Virus record (IMG/VR): IMGVR_UViG_3300028829_003074
Span: 1-28,589 of that record
Origin: a virus
Length of the DNA: 28,589 nt
Strand: one strand, 5' to 3'
Positions 6,531 through 12,748 of the stretch are shown piece after piece; the first letter of the stretch is position 1; each line of letters begins with the position of its first letter. Below the pieces are notes generated by a model. That model saw only the letters and a list, made by a program, of their open reading frames with translations, did no database searches and was not told the DNA's origin. Made by a program: the position numbers and the translations under genes.

Positions 6531-6971
6531 TTACTCAGTAAATGAAGTAATTTGCCACTGCATTTTTTCGTGAAAGTCAATACGATCTTCAAGAAAACTT
6601 GCTACTCCAATTTGTTTTAATTGTTCAGCCATTCCATGTGCTTCTCTCAATTCAGCAAGAAATCTTTCGTTATCTTGACCTAAACGAACAAACATAAAGT
6701 TTGGACTTGGGATAGAAAGCTCATCTGATATAACCGACAGCTCAGAAAATCTTTTTAATGAACCTGGCGTAAATGAGTTAAGAGCACGAATATGTTCTGC
6801 GTAATCGTCAATAGCTTCAAATGTATTTTCATAATAATCAGAAAAGAAATCGTGGTATTGTTTAAAGTTTGGACCAGTTACGTTCCAATGATAATTGTGT
6901 GATTTTAAGTACAAAGAAAAAGCTGAAGCAAGTACAACTTTCAGCTTTTCTATTAGGACTTCAGTTTCCAT
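6531..6971 (-). CDS. Dps-like ferritin-fold protein
   Basis: 146 aa, a four-helix ferritin-like protein of the Dps family, which stores iron and can protect DNA as a dodecamer. The Dps signature is clear: HWNVTGPNFKQYH (28-40), then DDYAEHIRAL (55-64). Aligned by spacing with E. coli Dps, H28, H40, D55 and E59 match H51, H63, D78 and E82 of the ferroxidase centre, but the D67 position is S44 (D45 is adjacent). Iron oxidation may therefore be altered. A TATAAATA late promoter sits 32 bases upstream and AGGAG precedes the ATG. First gene of a late operon with the two small genes and the sulfotransferase. Confidence 0.87.
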   Translation of the reverse strand: METEVLIEKLKVVLASAFSLYLKSHNYHWNVTGPNFKQYHDFFSDYYENTFEAIDDYAEHIRALNSFTPGSLKRFSELSVISDELSIPSPNFMFVRLGQDNERFLAELREAHGMAEQLKQIGVASFLEDRIDFHEKMQWQITSFTE

Positions 6972-7002
6972 TATATTAACTCCTATAATTTAAAATACGT
7001 AT

Positions 7003-7010
7003 TATTTATA
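7003..7010 (-). promoter_or_regulatory. T4-type late promoter for Dps-like operon
   Basis: Minus strand TATAAATA, 32 bases before the Dps-like ATG and 5 bases past the terminator stem of the structured RNA upstream. Confidence 0.7.
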
Positions 7011-7015
7011 TCAAA

Positions 7016-7041
7016 GGGGAGCCCTACTGCAGTGGCTCCCC
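7016..7041 (-). terminator. Terminator of the structured RNA
   Basis: GGGGAGCC (7041-7034) pairs with GGCTCCCC (7023-7016) around a 10-base loop, followed by TTTGATAT. The T-run is short, so efficiency is uncertain. Confidence 0.65.
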
Positions 7042-7415
7042 TCTTATCTGCATTTCACGTATGCAGCAACCGACTGGGTTTCAATTCGGTACCAGCGAGT
7101 TTACCGACCTAAGTTAGAGGGCCGCTTCCATACTTAGGGCTTTGTTGGGTACGTTTAGCGAAATTGCTAGGCTTTCCCCTTTGCCTTTTATCTGGTTTTC
7201 ACGACACCGGTATTTCACGGGCGGTATATTCACCAGATATTCTATTTTGGCCCGACCTTATTTACTAACGACGCGCAGGCTACGTCAGACGATGTATCTC
7301 TTTACGTCATTTTTGATACTTTACGTATCTGAGGGTTTGACAACCTCATTAACATCGTCTTGCTAAGGAATGAGTTCTTATCGCCTGGTCGGATTTTCCT
7401 CATTCCTTATTGTGT
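7016..7415 (-). ncRNA. Structured noncoding RNA of unidentified family
   Basis: A ~400-base stretch without a convincing gene, much richer in complementary segments than neighbouring DNA. Leftward stems in order: 7408-7399 with 7374-7365 (ten perfect pairs, 24-base loop); 7360-7352 with 7295-7287 (nine pairs) enclosing a hairpin 7329-7325/7319-7315; 7239-7233 with 7195-7189 (seven pairs); 7138-7132 with 7114-7108 (seven pairs); 7066-7061 with 7053-7048 (six pairs); then the terminator at 7041-7016. CCGACC in the first loop is complementary to GGTCGG near 7255, a possible pseudoknot. The strand is chosen because of the terminator and the sigma70 promoter upstream at 7604-7576. A few segments recall RNase P RNA, but its universal core is missing. 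Family unknown. Confidence 0.6.
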
Positions 7416-7547
7416 TTATACGTCTACGTAAGGATTATCTTTTCCGTAGATTTCTTTAGCACTTGACCAACCAGAGCGGTTACCAAGAATATACCCAATA
7501 ACACCACTAAGAAAGATGATGCCACCCAAAGTAATAAACTGTTCCAT
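7416..7547 (-). CDS. Small single-pass membrane protein
   Basis: 43 aa: MEQFITLGGIIFLSGVIGYI, then a polar tail LGNRSGWSSAKEIYGKDNPYVDV. Residues 5-21 form a hydrophobic helix. It lies directly behind a sigma70-type promoter (7604-7576) with AAAAGGAAC before the ATG, and directly in front of the structured RNA, so both may be on one transcript. Function unknown. Confidence 0.6.
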   Translation of the reverse strand: MEQFITLGGIIFLSGVIGYILGNRSGWSSAKEIYGKDNPYVDV

Positions 7548-7575
7548 GTTAGTTCCTTTTCGATTTGATATAACT

Positions 7576-7604
7576 AATATAACTGATTCTCAATAGAATG
7601 TCAA
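7576..7604 (-). promoter_or_regulatory. Early promoter with internal palindrome
   Basis: Minus strand TTGACA, 17-base spacer, TATATT. The spacer holds the inverted repeat ATTCT-ATTG-AGAAT, shared with the promoter at 7866-7894 and nearly with that at 9062-9090. The TGA of the upstream gene is inside the -35 box. Confidence 0.8.
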
Positions 7605-7834
7605 CCACTAATTACCTTTTTTGCGTATTTAATTATTTGCTTGTCAAGAGGAGTGAGTCTATCCATAGAACCGGTTTCAGCCATTGTTTCACCAATATCG
7701 GAAAACCTGTTTAAGATTTCTAAAGGGATATGCATATAATCTCCTGATTCAGAAGCCCACATCATCTTACGCCCAAAAGCTGCAATAACGCGTTGCTGAG
7801 GAGTTTGTTCAAAAAACGTTAAGTTCATAGTCAT
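7601..7834 (-). CDS. Small protein, unknown
   Basis: 77 aa, largely helical (TPQQRVIAAFGRKMMWASES; DRLTPLDKQIIKYAKKVISG). It has its own early promoter (7894-7866) and AAAAAGGAA before the ATG, so it looks like an early host-takeover type gene, but no family is recognised. Confidence 0.6.
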   Translation of the reverse strand: MTMNLTFFEQTPQQRVIAAFGRKMMWASESGDYMHIPLEILNRFSDIGETMAETGSMDRLTPLDKQIIKYAKKVISG

Positions 7835-7865
7835 TGCTGATTCCTTTTTTCCATTTGATATATCT

Positions 7866-7894
7866 ATACTAACTGATTCTCAATAGAATGTCAA
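7866..7894 (-). promoter_or_regulatory. Early promoter with internal palindrome
   Basis: Minus strand TTGACA, 17-base spacer with ATTCT-ATTG-AGAAT, then TAGTAT. It stands 32 bases before the ATG at 7834. Confidence 0.8.
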
Positions 7895-7897
7895 TAG

Positions 7898-8056
7898 TTA
7901 ATTTAAACTTTTTTCATTTTTTTTGTATATTTTTTTACATTCCTTTGAACAAAACCAAATTTTATTATGCGTTTTATGACCACACCAAGCATCAATAGCC
8001 TGATGATCACCATTTTTAAGAGGTATGAAAAGTAAATGCTTCTTTTCGCATTTCAT
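7898..8056 (-). CDS. Small zinc-finger-like protein
   Basis: 52 aa. The centre WCGHKTHNKIWFCSKECKK (24-42) places Cys/His pairs CxxH and CxxxC around a W-F core, resembling small treble-clef or MYM-type zinc fingers. The C-terminus is very basic. It begins 1 base before the stop-to-start boundary of the upstream 61-aa gene. A nucleic-acid or protein-binding role is likely but unproved. Confidence 0.55.
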   Translation of the reverse strand: MKCEKKHLLFIPLKNGDHQAIDAWCGHKTHNKIWFCSKECKKIYKKNEKSLN

Positions 8057-8242
8057 TTATTTTGAACTTTTTTCATATATGCATACTGCCTGTGATCCTT
8101 CTAAAAAATATCCTGACCTACCAGACAATTCTTCACCTAGTTTCTCTCTTGCAAAGAAACAGTCTGTCATATTGTCATAAGCATCATACTTCACCGAAAA
8201 CGGTTCACCTGCATATAAGTATATAAAAACTAAAGTCCACAA
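8057..8242 (-). CDS. Small exported or membrane protein, paralogue of the gene at 9753
   Basis: 61 aa, begins MWTLVFIYLYAGEPFSVKYD. The hydrophobic N-terminus, a Tyr-rich strand, CF at residues 28-29, then a helix and a C-terminal strand ending in Cys-x-Tyr match the pattern of the 59-aa gene at 9753-9932. Similar MWxL proteins are common in marine T4-like phages; no function known. Confidence 0.55.
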   Translation of the reverse strand: MWTLVFIYLYAGEPFSVKYDAYDNMTDCFFAREKLGEELSGRSGYFLEGSQAVCIYEKSSK

Positions 8243-8259
8243 AACGTAATCCTTATTAT

Positions 8260-8326
<67 letters not shown>

Positions 8327-8336
<10 letters not shown>

Positions 8337-8494
8337 TTTCTTGTTATAAGATCAAGAACAATACTCAACTCATATATTGCTTTATCTAAAACTAAATGAG
8401 CGGTTTGATTATCATTCTTTTTCTTTTCTTCGTGAAGAAACTCTAACCTTACCTTTATATAGTTTTCTACTTCAGGTTTGTTTCCTCTACGCAT
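8327..8494 (-). CDS. Small basic/helical protein, unknown
   Basis: 55 aa, MRRGNKPEVENYIKVRLEFL followed by a charged helix and AHLVLDKAIYELSIVLDLI. Its last codons (GGAGATTAG) lie inside the first 10 bases of tRNA-Pro, so tRNA processing would remove the stop codon from the message. AAAAGGA precedes the ATG by a suitable distance. It sits between tRNA-Trp and tRNA-Pro. Confidence 0.5.
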
Positions 8495-8511
8495 AATATA
8501 TCCTTTTTATT

Positions 8512-8586
8512 TGGCATAGGTGCAAAGAATTGAACTCTGTCTTTCGGATTTGGAATCCGACGTGCAACCATTAACACTTCACCCAT
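8512..8586 (-). tRNA. tRNA-Trp (CCA)
   Basis: 75 bases with encoded CCA. Acceptor ATGGGTG/CACCTAT (one G-U), D-stem GTGT/GCAC, anticodon stem TCGGA/TCCGA with loop TTCCAAA (anticodon CCA), T-stem CAGAG/CTTTG with loop TTCAATT. Stems contain weak pairs, so it is more divergent than its neighbours, but all arms form. Confidence 0.88.
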
Positions 8587-8591
8587 ATTAT

Positions 8592-8668
<77 letters not shown>

Positions 8669-8674
8669 ATTTAT

Positions 8675-8751
8675 TGGTGCTCCCGGTAGGACTCGAACCT
8701 ACGACCGACCCGTTATGAGCGGGGAGCTCTAACCAACTGAGCTACAGGAGC
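8675..8751 (-). tRNA. tRNA with CAU anticodon (Met or Ile2)
   Basis: 77 bases with encoded CCA. Acceptor GCTCCTG/CGGGAGC, anticodon stem CCCG/CGGG with loop CTCATAA (anticodon CAT), T-arm GTAGG-TTCGAGT-CCTAC. It could be elongator Met or the lysidine-modified Ile tRNA for AUA; sequence alone does not settle it. Confidence 0.94.
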
Positions 8752-8760
8752 GTTATTAGC

Positions 8761-9033
8761 TTAAGCTGCTTTCTTCAACAAAGAAGGAGAAACCTTCCAA
8801 GTTACAAGAGGGGTTTTAACAACGATAGTTTTTTGATTGATCTTTGAGATCAGGCCTTCAACACGACCACGACGTTTCGCATCAAACCAAACTTTATCAC
8901 CAACGTTGAAAGAAGATCCAATGTCTTGTTGCATTTGACGTTGACGATTTTTAACTTCCGCGATAATTGCGTCAAGTGTAGCATTATCAGCGTTGCGGAT
9001 TGTTTTCAGTGTTGTTTGATTTAGATTTTTCAT
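8761..9033 (-). CDS. Conserved small protein with KOW/SH3-like segment
   Basis: 90 aa. A helical N-terminus (LKTIRNADNATLDAIIAEVK) is followed by a small beta-barrel-like segment, GDKVWFDAKRRGRVEGLISK, then INQKTIVVKT and WKVSPSLLKKAA; the G-D-x-V-x-F...G...V pattern recalls SH3-like/KOW folds that bind nucleic acid or ribosomal partners. I recall close relatives in marine T4-like phages, function unknown. It has its own early promoter (9090-9062), AAAAGGAAT before the ATG, and lies 10 bases before the tRNA cluster, so its transcript probably includes the tRNAs. Confidence 0.72.
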   Translation of the reverse strand: MKNLNQTTLKTIRNADNATLDAIIAEVKNRQRQMQQDIGSSFNVGDKVWFDAKRRGRVEGLISKINQKTIVVKTPLVTWKVSPSLLKKAA

Positions 9034-9061
9034 AACGTATTCCTTTTCATTTGATATAACT

Positions 9062-9090
9062 AATATAACTGATTCTCAGTAGAATGTCAA
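9062..9090 (-). promoter_or_regulatory. Early promoter for 90-aa gene and tRNA cluster
   Basis: Minus strand TTGACA, 17-base spacer with ATTCT-ACTG-AGAAT, then TATATT. One base differs from the palindrome in the promoters at 7576 and 7866. Confidence 0.82.
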
Positions 9091-9096
9091 TAGTTA

Positions 9097-9435
9097 TTAT
9101 GCGGCTAATGAATTTAAATTCATTTCAACTTCTTCAAAGCCGCGTTCTAGGCGTGAAGTATAGGTGTCAGTATAGAACCATGCTTCACCATCAAAAAGAT
9201 AAAGATAATCAGATCCACAATGTTTATCACCACACTGAAGGAAAGCTTTTACTGAACCATATTCAACAGGATCTTCAGTGTGAACTGCTGCTCGCAAATC
9301 GTGGTCAAGGTCGGTTGTTAAACTTGAAAGATAACCGGCGTTTGCTACGGCATTTGCTCGCTCAGGAGTGTTATATGACTCAACAAGAAGACGGCCGTTG
9401 TAGCTCAGATAACCATCATAATGGCAATATGTCGC
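9097..9435 (-). pseudogene. Phage YCHYDGY-type protein gene with 5' end lost by rearrangement
   Basis: The body (ATYCHYDGYLSYNGRLLVESY, about 110 residues in all, with YLSSL and a central CGDKHCG pair) resembles a common phage family whose members normally begin with ~15 residues such as MxTRSxI before YCHxDGY. Here that N-terminus is missing. Upstream of 9435 the frame runs into an inverted copy of bilin-reductase DNA; the only possible start there is TTG at 9468 with no ribosome site, and no ATG occurs until near the C-terminus. The original promoter seems cut too: TTGACA survives at 9589-9584 but the -10 box is gone. The gene is probably not expressed properly in this sequence. Confidence 0.65.
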
Positions 9436-9580
9436 AGTAACTGAAATAATTCGTATAGCTATAGACAATATGTATACTTATTTTGAACAAGTAGGTCTAT
9501 ATGATAAAAAAGGTGATCCAATGAGTATTGCTAAATGTCAAGATTACTATTGTCACAATCAGCAACAAAATCCTCATACC
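9436..9580 (+). repeat. Inverted duplicate of a bilin-reductase fragment
   Basis: 145 bases identical, in reverse orientation, to 10033-10177. On the plus strand it encodes the same residues as V133 to T180 of the bilin reductase. Left junction follows GTCGC at 9435; right junction at 9580/9581 joins CATACC to AAATGT, where the source has CATACCGCAAATGT, so microhomology is present. Confidence 0.95.
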
Positions 9581-9592
9581 AAATGTCAATAG

Positions 9593-9751
9593 TTAATTCT
9601 CTTCTTTTTTCTTTTTCTCTCTTAAGGCGTTATATAATGATTTAGGAATTACTTGGAGTTGTAAACCAGTTGGTTGTAAACGACTCTTAACATATTCTTC
9701 ATATGTTGAATATTCTACTGGGCGTTTTGGTGGCGTGCGATTTGTTTTCAT
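9593..9751 (-). CDS. Small basic protein, unknown
   Basis: 52 aa: MKTNRTPPKRPVEYSTYEEY, then VKSRLQPTGLQLQVIPKSLY and a Lys/Glu-rich tail. The ATG follows the upstream stop by one base (TAATATG), as in tight phage operons. Its stop lies just before the TTGACA that is left from the disrupted promoter. No family recognised. Confidence 0.55.
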   Translation of the reverse strand: MKTNRTPPKRPVEYSTYEEYVKSRLQPTGLQLQVIPKSLYNALREKKKKEEN

Positions 9752-9752
9752 A

Positions 9753-9932
9753 TTATTTAGATCCTACGTCAAGTTTATAACAGAGTGCTAATTCACCTGC
9801 TTCAAACTGTGTTTCAAGTATTGCCTTTTCAACAAAACAACTTAATTCGTTTTCGTATTCAGCGAACCTGGTCCACTTAATTTCTCCACCTTCAACAGTA
9901 AACACTGTATTCACTACAAAAAGTATCCACAT
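9753..9932 (-). CDS. Small exported or membrane protein, paralogue of the gene at 8057
   Basis: 59 aa, begins MWILFVVNTVFTVEGGEIKW. Hydrophobic N-terminus, then RFAEYENELSCFVEKAILE and a C-terminal LCYKLDVGSK. The MWxLF start, the central CF and the terminal Cys-Tyr match the 61-aa gene at 8057-8242. AGGAG precedes the ATG. Function unknown. Confidence 0.6.
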   Translation of the reverse strand: MWILFVVNTVFTVEGGEIKWTRFAEYENELSCFVEKAILETQFEAGELALCYKLDVGSK

Positions 9933-9948
9933 TATTTTCTCCTAACAT

Positions 9949-10572
9949 TTACTTTAATTTTGGAAATAGCATATCAGTACAAAATCTGTCTACATCCTTT
10001 TCAGGTAAACCAAGACTTTTCATAACATTTGCGGTATGAGGATTTTGTTGCTGATTGTGACAATAGTAATCTTGACATTTAGCAATACTCATTGGATCAC
10101 CTTTTTTATCATATAGACCTACTTGTTCAAAATAAGTATACATATTGTCTATAGCTATACGAATTATTTCAGTTACTAGTTCACGTTGTTTATTTGGGAC
10201 AAAGTGTTCTACACTTTTATAATAATCTTTTATCATATCGTGGTCAGGATCTACGCTTGGAGAGAAATCGTGAAAAGCACCAGTGATTTTATTTTCACCA
10301 GCAATTATATCAAATCCATATATAGGAGCAGGATTATGTAATTGTGGAAATATACAAACGTGCATCATCCATAAGCGTTTTGACTCACGAGCATCTACTA
10401 TATCTATATGAGCTCGACGTATACTATCGTTAGACCACACGCGATTTATCCATCCACCATCAGGTCTATTAAAATAATCTAATCCATCCTCATGTATTTC
10501 TATCGCCTGTTCGTCAAAAATCTTTATGATTTTATCTTGACAATCTATAAGCTTATCCCAAATAATGGACAC
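9949..10572 (-). CDS. Ferredoxin-dependent bilin reductase (PcyX/PcyA-like)
   Basis: 207 aa. The central block WMMHVCIFPQLHNPAPIYGF (68-87) followed by DIIAGENKITGAFHDFSPS matches the core of ferredoxin-dependent bilin reductases (PcyA: LHxVxFPRxxxxLPxFGxDIV...DLSP). H71 and D88 align with the catalytic His and Asp of PcyA. These enzymes reduce biliverdin with electrons from ferredoxin to open-chain pigments. The family PcyX, found in uncultured marine viruses thought to infect alphaproteobacteria, is PcyA-like and makes phycoerythrobilin; this gene fits that description, but the product cannot be read from sequence. No heme oxygenase is in the window. It is 3 bases behind the glycosyltransferase, in the topoisomerase-medium-subunit operon. 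Residues 133-180 are the source of the inverted copy at 9436-9580. Confidence 0.82.
   Translation of the reverse strand: MSIIWDKLIDCQDKIIKIFDEQAIEIHEDGLDYFNRPDGGWINRVWSNDSIRRAHIDIVDARESKRLWMMHVCIFPQLHNPAPIYGFDIIAGENKITGAFHDFSPSVDPDHDMIKDYYKSVEHFVPNKQRELVTEIIRIAIDNMYTYFEQVGLYDKKGDPMSIAKCQDYYCHNQQQNPHTANVMKSLGLPEKDVDRFCTDMLFPKLK
10033..10177 (-). repeat. Source copy of the 145-bp inverted duplication
   Basis: Lies inside the intact bilin reductase frame, so this is the original and 9436-9580 the copy. The two are identical at every base I compared and separated by 452 bases. Confidence 0.92.
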
Positions 10573-10575
10573 TTA

Positions 10576-11280
10576 TTACCACTCCCCTGTCCAATGAGAC
10601 ATGTTGAAGTCTTTATATAAGTCCCTTTTCATTTGTTCATGACCTTCGGTAATACCGTTTCTATATATGATTGTATCATATGGCGGATCTTCACGATATG
10701 TAGAAATAAAAGGTATGTCTTTAACGTGCTTACGGAAATCATTAAAGAATTCTACGCCAGGGTTTGTATCTACCCTTTTACCAATAAGTGATTCAGATAT
10801 AGCATGCATATATGTTTGTGGTCCTAAATAAAATACATGCTTATGACCGTTTCTTCTTCTCCATAGATTTAAACCAATTGCGGTACAAAACGCAGGATTA
10901 TTTGGAGTACTCAACATAAAATCTTGAGAGAAATCAGAATCTTTATATGTAGGTAATACCCACTGAGTTTCTTTATCAATTATTGACGAGAGTGGAATAT
11001 TACAGAGGCGGTCAACATCAATATATAAACCGCCTTCCATATAAATTTTTATGAGTCTCCAAAGATCTGATTTAGCAACAATATGATCTTCTTGAATAAG
11101 ACTATAATCAGATCCTAAATATTGTTTAAGATCTTGTTCTACTTCTGCATCATCATATACACGCAGTTCCCAATTTGGATTTAGCTCGGCGAGTTTCTTT
11201 AAACCGTTTTGAACCAGTGTAGAATTATTTTTAAGTATATCCTTAGTAGACCAAGTCGTATGAACGATCTTTGGTATCAT
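10576..11280 (-). CDS. Glycosyltransferase with DXD motif (GT32/OCH1-like)
   Basis: 234 aa. Starts MIPKIVHTTW, the standard opening of this family (IPKIIHxxW). The sugar-nucleotide-binding block is KSDLWRLIKIYMEGGLYIDV (70-89) with the DXD at 88-90 (DVD), as in capsular-polysaccharide and alpha-1,6-mannosyltransferase-like enzymes. Later conserved bits include NPAFCTAIGLNLW and GPQTYMHA. It should transfer a sugar from a nucleotide donor to a glycan; donor and acceptor unknown. GAGGAG precedes the ATG. Envelope modification fits the phage's kdsA, sulfotransferase and phosphomannomutase-like genes. Confidence 0.85.
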   Translation of the reverse strand: MIPKIVHTTWSTKDILKNNSTLVQNGLKKLAELNPNWELRVYDDAEVEQDLKQYLGSDYSLIQEDHIVAKSDLWRLIKIYMEGGLYIDVDRLCNIPLSSIIDKETQWVLPTYKDSDFSQDFMLSTPNNPAFCTAIGLNLWRRRNGHKHVFYLGPQTYMHAISESLIGKRVDTNPGVEFFNDFRKHVKDIPFISTYREDPPYDTIIYRNGITEGHEQMKRDLYKDFNMSHWTGEW

Positions 11281-11313
11281 AGTTTAGCTCCTCACAAGTT
11301 CGCAATAGTTTAA

Positions 11314-11469
11314 TTATGTTTTATTTACAGAACCTTTTTTGCCACAATGAGGACAATAAAATGTATATCTGTCAATACATAATTTCTCTTCCATTGTTGC
11401 ATAAGTAAACCATCCATTACAAGCCGAACACGTTAAGTGCCAAATAATTTCTTTATTGGCTTTAAACAT
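11314..11469 (-). CDS. Small zinc-ribbon protein
   Basis: 51 aa. Two knuckles, LTCSACNGW (12-20) and FYCPHCGKKG (38-47), form a C4 zinc ribbon, with Trp10 and aromatic residues between. Such small ribbons are frequent in phages and may bind nucleic acids or proteins. Start is 9 bases after the upstream stop. Confidence 0.7.
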   Translation of the reverse strand: MFKANKEIIWHLTCSACNGWFTYATMEEKLCIDRYTFYCPHCGKKGSVNKT

Positions 11470-11477
11470 GTTTATAT

Positions 11478-11849
11478 TTATATAGTTTTAGAAAATTTTT
11501 CCACAAGCGGTACCGCGTTTTTATATGCTTCCTTTTCCCACCATCTATCTTTATAAGAAACGTCTTTATTTGTATCCAAAAGCTCGCCTAAATCCTGTGT
11601 CATATATTGTTTTACATGGATCATTTCATGAGCCACGGTTGTGAATACACTAGCAAGATCACGATTTTTGTTTACAAGTATAATATATTCGCCATCATTC
11701 TCATCTATACACATTCCTGAGCTTTCTTCAAGATTATATTCTGTAATGAAAATTTTCCTTGGTAGAATACAATATTCTTTGCATATAAATTTTACAAATC
11801 GTTCTATCAATGTGTTGTAGGCAGGATCAAGGAAAACATCAATTTTCAT
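11478..11849 (-). CDS. Small zinc metallopeptidase-like protein
   Basis: 123 aa. The zinc-binding helix is AHEMIHVKQY (73-82; H74, E75, H78) and a second motif WWEKEAYK (103-110) offers Glu105 as third ligand, as in gluzincin-type peptidases. The protein is little more than the catalytic core. Substrate unknown. It shares both motifs with the gene at 12335-12748, so the two are diverged duplicates, separated only by the Api92-like gene. Its start overlaps the preceding stop by one base. Confidence 0.75.
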   Translation of the reverse strand: MKIDVFLDPAYNTLIERFVKFICKEYCILPRKIFITEYNLEESSGMCIDENDGEYIILVNKNRDLASVFTTVAHEMIHVKQYMTQDLGELLDTNKDVSYKDRWWEKEAYKNAVPLVEKFSKTI

Positions 11850-12334
11850 TAGTCGTCATCTTCATAATCTAATTCGTCATAATTCGTAACTTCACTATAT
11901 AAATCAAAGTGTTCTATCAAATCTTGAGGAATAACATTTATTGTTTCTAGGTCATTAAGATCATATTCATAAAGCGTATCTTCACCATCTATATATTGTC
12001 CAACAAAACACATGCCTGATTCGAAGTATCTTATTTCTACGGTGGTATCAGGATTTTCTAAACTGAATGTTTCAAAAACTTTAATCGGTGGACCCCATGC
12101 AGTATCTATTGTACCTGATATATAAGCTTCGCCACCGTCTTCTTCCATCACTAGATTTTCAGGGCTTGCATCCCACTTAACTCCCCATTCGTCAAGAGCT
12201 GCGTTATAATCCCATTCACCAATAGGAACCATAACCTCGAATAATCCACCAGTTTTTTCTATTTTATTATAAAGGTTTTCAATTTTATCCGTAGGTCCTT
12301 TAATAAGTACATCGTTCATACACCAGTTTGGCAT
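11849..12334 (-). CDS. Api92-like ferredoxin-fold protein (DUF1281-like)
   Basis: 161 aa. Begins MPNWCMNDVLIKGPTDKIEN, the characteristic opening of this phage and plasmid family (MPNWCxN...I.G), and continues with VPIGEWDYNAALDEWGVKWD (about 36-55), matching the WGxKWD motif. Predicted alpha/beta ferredoxin-like fold; biological role unknown. The C-terminus is strongly acidic. It lies between the two metallopeptidase-like genes with one-base spacing on both sides. Confidence 0.78.
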   Translation of the reverse strand: MPNWCMNDVLIKGPTDKIENLYNKIEKTGGLFEVMVPIGEWDYNAALDEWGVKWDASPENLVMEEDGGEAYISGTIDTAWGPPIKVFETFSLENPDTTVEIRYFESGMCFVGQYIDGEDTLYEYDLNDLETINVIPQDLIEHFDLYSEVTNYDELDYEDDD

Positions 12335-12748
12335 TTACTTAAATCCTTCTTGCTTAAAAATATCGTACATAATACATTCTAATTCAAATGCTTCCATTTC
12401 CCAAGGTAGTTCGTAATATGATACGTCATATGATTTACCATTCCACCTTGATAGAGATTTACCACAACCGTGTTGCAGTTCTCCTTTTAGGTATTGTTTC
12501 ACGTGAACCATTTCGTGAAAAAAGGTAGTGATGATTTCTTGTCTATTATAAGATGGGTTGATATATACAACAATCTCGTCATCATCAGGTTCATATTCAA
12601 CATAACCACAACACTTGTCATTAAATTCCCCATCAAAACATACTTCCATTTCACCATCAATTTGGAGAAAATTTGAAGCAAACTTAACCATATTATCCAT
12701 TAAAGAATTTGATATCTTTTTTGGTTTTCTATAAGTAACATAAAACAC
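12335..12748 (-). CDS. Small zinc metallopeptidase-like protein (second copy)
   Basis: 137 aa. FHEMVHVKQY (77-86; H78, E79, H82) and LPWEMEAFE (114-122; Glu117) match the paralogue at 11478-11849. Three Cys and an acidic middle (EYEPDDDEIVVYINPSYNRQ) precede the zinc helix. The start overlaps the stop of the topoisomerase gene by one base. Function unknown; the duplicated arrangement suggests two substrates or partners. Confidence 0.75.
   Translation of the reverse strand: MFYVTYRKPKKISNSLMDNMVKFASNFLQIDGEMEVCFDGEFNDKCCGYVEYEPDDDEIVVYINPSYNRQEIITTFFHEMVHVKQYLKGELQHGCGKSLSRWNGKSYDVSYYELPWEMEAFELECIMYDIFKQEGFK

Noticed and set aside
7142-7366. Plus-strand 74-aa ORF across the structured RNA
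   Set aside because: No ribosome site, odd composition, and the region is dominated by paired segments consistent with RNA on the other strand.
7016-7415. RNase P RNA (rnpB)
   Set aside because: GAGGAAAAUCCG, a complementary GUCGGUU and GGCCAAAAUAG look similar, but the conserved GGUAAGAG and GUGAAAGGGUG core is missing, GUCGGUU can also form a local hairpin with ACCGA, and a ten-pair stem encloses the supposed P4 strand.
9084-9440. Plus-strand ORF antisense to the YCHYDGY-type gene
   Set aside because: Low-complexity translation without signals; shadow of the real minus-strand frame.
11475-11482. TATAAATA late promoter before the zinc-ribbon gene
   Set aside because: It ends only 6 bases before the ATG, so the transcript would start at or past the start codon; AT-rich chance match.
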